64,000 bases of DNA from DTU064 sp045588245. Lineage in GTDB: Bacteria; Bacillota; Clostridia; Oscillospirales; CAG-272. The stretch covers positions 1 through 64,000 of the forward strand of contig JAZNDW010000010.1 of assembly GCA_045588245.1 (NCBI GenBank). Reading direction: 5' to 3'. Within the stretch, counting starts at the first letter, position 1. Each line of letters opens with the position of its first letter. A model generated the notes under the pieces. That model saw only the letters and a list, made by a program, of their open reading frames with translations, was not told the DNA's origin and did no database searches. Of the stretch, positions 60,103 through 64,000 are shown in pieces. A program made the position numbers and the translations under genes.

Positions 60103-62100
60103 ATGAAACGCAGCGTCAAACCCGGAATTATTAAAATTGACCCGTATCTTGCGTCGTTTGAAAAGGACATTAATCTGCGAAAAGAACTCTACCAAAAAAA
60201 GAAAAAAGAGCTTCTCGGAAATGGAAATAGCCTTAAACGCTTTGCAAACGGACACAAATACTTCGGCTTTCACCGTACAAGAAGCGGTTGGGTTTACAGA
60301 GAATGGGCACCTGCCGCCGAAAAAATGTATTTGACGGGCGATTTTGTTGATTGGAATACAGAAAGCGTGCCCATGCAACGTCTTGACAACGGAGTTTTCG
60401 AAGTCCGCCTCGAAGGCAGAAATGCGCTTCGTGTCGGACAAAAGGTACAAGCGATCGTTATACATAACGGGCAGGTTTTGCGCCGTGTTCCCACGTATGC
60501 AACGCGCGTCGTGCAGGATCCGGTGACGTATCTCTGGTGTGCGGAGATAGAGGATACAGCGGGAAGCTATCCTTGGACAGATTCGGACTTTGTGCCCCAA
60601 AAGACGCCTTTTATTTACGAGTGCCATATTGGCATGGCGCAGGAAGAAGGGAAGGTCGGATCGTACCGCGAGTTTCGCGAAAACGTCCTGCCGCGTATAA
60701 AATCCGCCGGCTATAACACTATTCAGATAATGGCGATCATGGAGCATCCGTATTACGGGTCGTTCGGTTATCAGGTGTCGAATTTCTTCGCCGCCTCGTC
60801 GCGTTACGGAAAGAGCGAGGAGTTAAAAGAGCTCATCGATGCCGCGCACGGAATGGGGATCGCGGTTTTGCTTGACGTCGTTCACTCTCATGCCGTAAAA
60901 AATACAAATGAGGGACTCAATGAATTTGACGGAACCGTTCATCAGTTCTTCCACGAGGGAGAAAAAGGTGATCACAGCGCATGGGGAACGAAGCTGTTCA
61001 ACTACGGAAAAAATGAAGTTATTCACTTTTTGCTTTCCAATCTGAAATATTGGATGGAGGTCTTCCATTTTGACGGGTTCCGCTTTGACGGAGTTACGTC
61101 CATGCTATACCATGACCACGGACTCGGCAGCGCCTTCACCAATTACGGAATGTATTTTTCCATGAACACTGATACAGAAGCCGTAACGTACCTCCAGCTT
61201 GCAAACGAGCTTATACACCGCATAAATCCTAATGCTATAACGGTGGCGGAGGATATGTCGGGAATGCCGGGAATGTGCCTTCCCATAAAGGACGGCGGTA
61301 TCGGCTTTGACTTCCGTCTTTCAATGGGCGTGCCGGATCTGTGGATAAAGATGCTCAAAGAGTATACGGATGACGAGTGGGACATGAACAAGCTCTGGTA
61401 CGAGCTGACGAGCCGTCGTCCGCAGGAGAAGAACATCGGATACTGTGAGTCACACGATCAAGCGCTCGTCGGCGATAAAACGATTATGTTCCGTTTGTGC
61501 GACGCGGAGATGTATACGAGTATGTCGAAGTTTCGCGGAAGCATTACAGTCGACAGAGGAATTGCGCTTCATAAAATGATACGTCTTATTACGGCTTCCT
61601 TGGCGGGAGAGGGGTATCTCAACTTCATGGGAAACGAGTTCGGGCATCCCGAATGGATCGATTTTCCGCGTGAGGGCAACGGATGGAGCTATCATTACTG
61701 CCGCAGGCAGTGGGGGCTCGTCGATGATGATAATCTGCGTTACTGTGAGCTTGACGCATTTGACAAAGCGATGATAAAGCTTTTGCAAAGCGAAAACGTT
61801 CTCGACCGCAAAGCCGTCAACAGATGGATCAACGAAGGCGACAAAATCATGATATACACGAAGGACGACCTTGTGTTCATCTATAATTTCCATCCCACAA
61901 AGTCGTTTGACAAGTATTTTATTCCCGTTGGTATAGAGGGAAAATACGAGGTTCTGCTTTCATCGGACGACGCCGTGTACGGCGGATTTGACAGAGTTGA
62001 TACATTGGTTACGTATGAAACGTTCAAAACGCCGTTTGACTGGATCGGTTTCCATTTTTATATACCGAACAGAACGGCGATCGTGCTCAAAAAGATATAG
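60103..62100 (+). CDS. glgB: 1,4-alpha-glucan branching enzyme (GH13_8, eukaryotic-type)
   Basis: 665 residues. N-terminal CBM48 ('FANGHKYFGFHRTRSGWVYR', 'EWAPAAEKMYLTGDFVDWN'), then a GH13 barrel: 'YNTIQIMAIMEHPYYGSFGY', 'DVVHSHAVKN', 'HFDGFRFDGVTSMLYHDHG' (nucleophile Asp), 'ITVAEDMSGMPG' (acid/base Glu) and 'GYCESHDQALVGDKT'. The pattern is of the eukaryotic/GH13_8 branch, frequent in gut Bacteroidetes and some Clostridia, rather than the usual Bacillus GlgB. Introduces alpha-1,6 branches in glycogen. GGAGGGA precedes the ATG; monocistronic, so not in a glg operon here. Confidence 0.95.
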   Translation: MKRSVKPGIIKIDPYLASFEKDINLRKELYQKKKKELLGNGNSLKRFANGHKYFGFHRTRSGWVYREWAPAAEKMYLTGDFVDWNTESVPMQRLDNGVFEVRLEGRNALRVGQKVQAIVIHNGQVLRRVPTYATRVVQDPVTYLWCAEIEDTAGSYPWTDSDFVPQKTPFIYECHIGMAQEEGKVGSYREFRENVLPRIKSAGYNTIQIMAIMEHPYYGSFGYQVSNFFAASSRYGKSEELKELIDAAHGMGIAVLLDVVHSHAVKNTNEGLNEFDGTVHQFFHEGEKGDHSAWGTKLFNYGKNEVIHFLLSNLKYWMEVFHFDGFRFDGVTSMLYHDHGLGSAFTNYGMYFSMNTDTEAVTYLQLANELIHRINPNAITVAEDMSGMPGMCLPIKDGGIGFDFRLSMGVPDLWIKMLKEYTDDEWDMNKLWYELTSRRPQEKNIGYCESHDQALVGDKTIMFRLCDAEMYTSMSKFRGSITVDRGIALHKMIRLITASLAGEGYLNFMGNEFGHPEWIDFPREGNGWSYHYCRRQWGLVDDDNLRYCELDAFDKAMIKLLQSENVLDRKAVNRWINEGDKIMIYTKDDLVFIYNFHPTKSFDKYFIPVGIEGKYEVLLSSDDAVYGGFDRVDTLVTYETFKTPFDWIGFHFYIPNRTAIVLKKI

Positions 62101-62117
62101 TGAGCTTTTGCTGTAAT

Positions 62118-62156
62118 AAAAATCCGCGAGTTGACACTCGCGGATTTTTTGTTTTT
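62118..62156. terminator. Bidirectional terminator
   Basis: Stem AAAAATCCGCGAG/CTCGCGGATTTTT with T6, between glgB and the tetR-like gene. Confidence 0.9.
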
Positions 62157-62165
62157 GTGAATATT

Positions 62166-62729
62166 TTACAGTATCGGTTCGATCGTGGCAAGAAAATACT
62201 CGGTGATAAGCTCGGGCGGATCCTGCATTTTGCGGTCGATCCACCAGCTCACAGCTTCAACAAAAGAGGAAGAGATGTGATTGACGAGATAATCTTCCGG
62301 TAAAGCGGTGTTTTTTGAGCTTTTTGCTTCGGGGTATTCGGTCACGATGAGTTTTTTTAAGTTGCTTTTGAAATAACGCAGAAAAATCTCGTTATTTTGT
62401 GAAGACAAAAGCTCGATGATATGCAGGTCGTTTTCTTGCAGGTGGCGAAGCAAATGAAGAAATACCGAATCCGTTTCGCACGAAGAGGAATAGTGATAGT
62501 GCGCGTGCGGCAGACCCATTGCGGTGTCGATGATGTGATTGAAAAGCTCCTCGCAAAGCTCCTTCAGAAGAAAATCCTTCGTTTCAAAATGAGCATAAAA
62601 CGTCGTGCGTCCCACGTCTGCGGCGTCGATTATTTCCTGAACGGAGATCTGACCGTAGCTTTTTTGAGATAGAAGCTCCGTGAATGCGCTGAAAATGGCA
62701 TCTCTCGTTTTCTTCTGCCGTCTGTCCAT
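62166..62729 (-). CDS. TetR/AcrR-family repressor
   Basis: 187 residues. N-terminal HTH 'RDAIFSAFTELLSQKSYGQI' followed by 'IIDAADVGRTTFYAHFETKD'; the C-terminal ligand domain is helical ('VFLHLLRHLQENDLHIIELL') with a 'TetR_C_7/8'-like end. Divergent from the P-type ATPase gene, with inverted repeats in between, so it probably represses that gene; the ligand (metal or other) is unknown. Confidence 0.9.
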   Translation of the reverse strand: MDRRQKKTRDAIFSAFTELLSQKSYGQISVQEIIDAADVGRTTFYAHFETKDFLLKELCEELFNHIIDTAMGLPHAHYHYSSSCETDSVFLHLLRHLQENDLHIIELLSSQNNEIFLRYFKSNLKKLIVTEYPEAKSSKNTALPEDYLVNHISSSFVEAVSWWIDRKMQDPPELITEYFLATIEPIL

Positions 62730-62759
62730 AACGATCCTTTCCGAACAATTTTTTATAAA

Positions 62760-62841
62760 TGTTCTGTATCGAACAATGTCGCAAAACTGATTGTTGAAAT
62801 CAATGATATCTTATCATATAATCTTGCATAGATACAGAACA
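62760..62841. promoter_or_regulatory. Probable TetR operators in the divergent promoter region
   Basis: Palindrome TGTTCTGTATCGAACA at 62760-62775. An 11-bp arm TGTTCTGTATC (62760) also recurs inverted as GATACAGAACA at 62831-62841. A plus-strand promoter TTGCAT (62824), 17-bp spacer, TACTGT (62847) overlaps the second site. Confidence 0.55.
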
Positions 62842-62890
62842 TACTGTACTGTAACAAACATATTATACATTAAATATATAGAGGTGTCAA

Positions 62891-64000
62891 ATGTTAAAAA
62901 AGCTGTTGACAATACTTGGCAGCGTTCCCGCAACGCTGCTGGGAGGTGCGTTTTTAATATTAAGTTTTGTTTTATCGGAGCTTAACGTCGATCTTTTAGT
63001 TGACCCTGCATGGGTGACGGTCATCATCAGCGGTGTGCCGCTGGTTGTGCTTGCGTGCCGCCGCATAATAAATAACCGCGGTATCAGCAAGATCTCGTCA
63101 GCGCTGCTCATTTCTGTGGCGATGGTGGCGTCTATTGCAATAGGAGATCTGTTCGCCGCAGGCGAGGTTGCTTTTATCATGGCGATCGGCGAGATCCTTG
63201 AGGATCTTACGACAGACAGAGCAAAACGCGGACTCAAAAAGCTTATAAATCTTTCCCCGACGGTCGGCAGAGTTATCGTTGACGGCAGAGAAGAGACTGT
63301 CGCGGTGGAAAAGATCTGCAAAGGCGATATCCTTCGTATACTTCCGGGCGAGAGTGTTCCCGTTGACGGAGTTATAGTCAGCGGCGAAACGTCTGTTGAT
63401 CAGTCAGTCATGACGGGTGAATCGCTTCCCATTGATAAATACATCGGCGACGACGTATTTTCCGGTACGATCAACCGCTTCGGTGCAATCGACGTAAAAG
63501 CAACGCGTGTGGGCGAGGATTCGTCGCTTCAAAAGCTGATACGCATGGTAGAGGAAGCGGAAAATAAAAAGGCGCCAATGGCGAGGATCGCGGACAAAAG
63601 CGCAAGCATTCTTGTGCCGGTCGCACTTTTGATCGCCATCGTTACGTTTATCGTGACGAAAGACATCACGCGCGCCGTTACGGTGCTCGTCGTGTTCTGT
63701 CCCTGTGCGCTCGTGCTTGCAACGCCGACGGCGATCATGGCGGCGATCGGTCAGGCAACGAAACACGGTGTAATCATTAAATCGGGCGAAGCACTTGAAA
63801 AAATGGGCAAGGTCAACACGATCGCCTTTGACAAAACGGGAACGCTTACGTACGGTATACTTGAGGTCAGTGACGTTGAAACGTTCGGCGGCATAACGGA
63901 AGAAGAGCTTTTGTTTTATGCAGCGTCTGCGGAAGCGAAAAGCGAGCATCCGCTCGGTAAAGCTATTGTAAGCTACGCTGATAAAAGAGGCAAAAAAACG
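62891..64000 (+). CDS. Heavy-metal-translocating P1B-type ATPase (3' end outside window)
   Basis: First 370 codons, open to the edge. Membrane segments at about 10-30, 42-60, 68-85 and 90-110 precede the actuator domain with TGES at 175-178 ('VMTGESLPIDKYIGDDV'). The metal-binding CPC is Cys270-Pro-Cys272 ('VFCPCALVLATPTAIMAAIG') and the phosphorylated Asp314 lies in 'FDKTGTLTYG'. The 'SEHPLGKAI' His-Pro motif closes the visible part. No N-terminal HMA metal domain. Pumps Cu+, Zn2+ or Cd2+ outward; which metal is unclear from CPC alone. RBS AGAGGTG. Divergent from the tetR-like gene. Confidence 0.93.
   Translation, partial: MLKKLLTILGSVPATLLGGAFLILSFVLSELNVDLLVDPAWVTVIISGVPLVVLACRRIINNRGISKISSALLISVAMVASIAIGDLFAAGEVAFIMAIGEILEDLTTDRAKRGLKKLINLSPTVGRVIVDGREETVAVEKICKGDILRILPGESVPVDGVIVSGETSVDQSVMTGESLPIDKYIGDDVFSGTINRFGAIDVKATRVGEDSSLQKLIRMVEEAENKKAPMARIADKSASILVPVALLIAIVTFIVTKDITRAVTVLVVFCPCALVLATPTAIMAAIGQATKHGVIIKSGEALEKMGKVNTIAFDKTGTLTYGILEVSDVETFGGITEEELLFYAASAEAKSEHPLGKAIVSYADKRGKKT

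Overview
This window looks like the chromosome of an anaerobic, spore-forming, Gram-positive member of the Clostridia (an Oscillospirales- or Christensenellales-like gut organism). The grounds are a trimeric NAD-linked [FeFe] hydrogenase, an NfnAB transhydrogenase, a V-type ATPase operon in clostridial gene order, SpoVT, a SleB-type cell-wall hydrolase, S-layer homology repeats, HrcA/CIRCE-type control of groESL, and many secreted or cytoplasmic glycan enzymes. No rRNA, CRISPR array, IS transposase or phage structural gene was seen. The single tRNA is tRNA-Ser(GGA). The species cannot be fixed from the sequence alone.

Layout. 1-1.4 kb: the tail of a DUF2971-like gene and a 442-bp non-coding unit in two tandem copies. 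1.5-4.8 kb (minus strand): a radical SAM protein and nfnAB. 5.0-13.2 kb: a hydrogenase operon, hydC-(DRTGG, HATPase, sensory-type hydrogenase, DRTGG, PHP, HATPase)-2Fe2S-hydB-hydA. 13.2-19.1 kb: a small ART-like orphan in a repeat-flanked cassette, an SLH surface protein, ilvE, an unusual ASCH-metalloprotease-InlB fusion and an unknown basic protein. 19.1-27.9 kb: the nine-gene V-ATPase operon, whose K subunit carries the Na+-binding residues. 28-36.9 kb: araA, an XRE-membrane regulator, a second repeat-flanked cassette, rpmB, malQ, a MATE exporter and a PadR-controlled membrane protein. 36.9-49.9 kb: a GH43-like lipoprotein with discoidin domains, tRNA-Ser with a structured tRNA-tail repeat next to it, an M42 peptidase, groESL, an alanine:Na+ symporter, a SleB-like hydrolase behind a 34-codon upstream ORF, a GH35 beta-galactosidase and spoVT. 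50-60 kb: an accessory island. 60-64 kb: glgB, a TetR regulator and the start of a heavy-metal P-type ATPase.

How the genes fit together. HydABC (NADH plus reduced ferredoxin to H2, or the reverse) and NfnAB (ferredoxin/NADH/NADPH balancing) set redox balance during fermentation. The probable Na+ V-ATPase and the alanine symporter point to a sodium economy. The GH35, GH43, AraA, MalQ and GlgB genes indicate use of plant or host glycans and glycogen storage.

The most interesting region is 50.0-59.9 kb. It holds a TIR-domain protein facing a minus-strand operon of three genes: an orphan BrxL-like AAA+/Lon-like protein without other BREX genes, an 1103-aa zinc-ribbon/BspA-LRR/coiled-coil protein, and a zinc-ribbon CbxX-type AAA+ ATPase. 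A frameshifted gene remnant lies between TIR and AAA, and two orphan type IV pilin-like genes lie beside brxL. TIR plus LRR plus ATPase spread over separate polypeptides, run from a promoter with a palindromic operator, is a good candidate for an undescribed defence or stress system. That function is inference from domains and context only.
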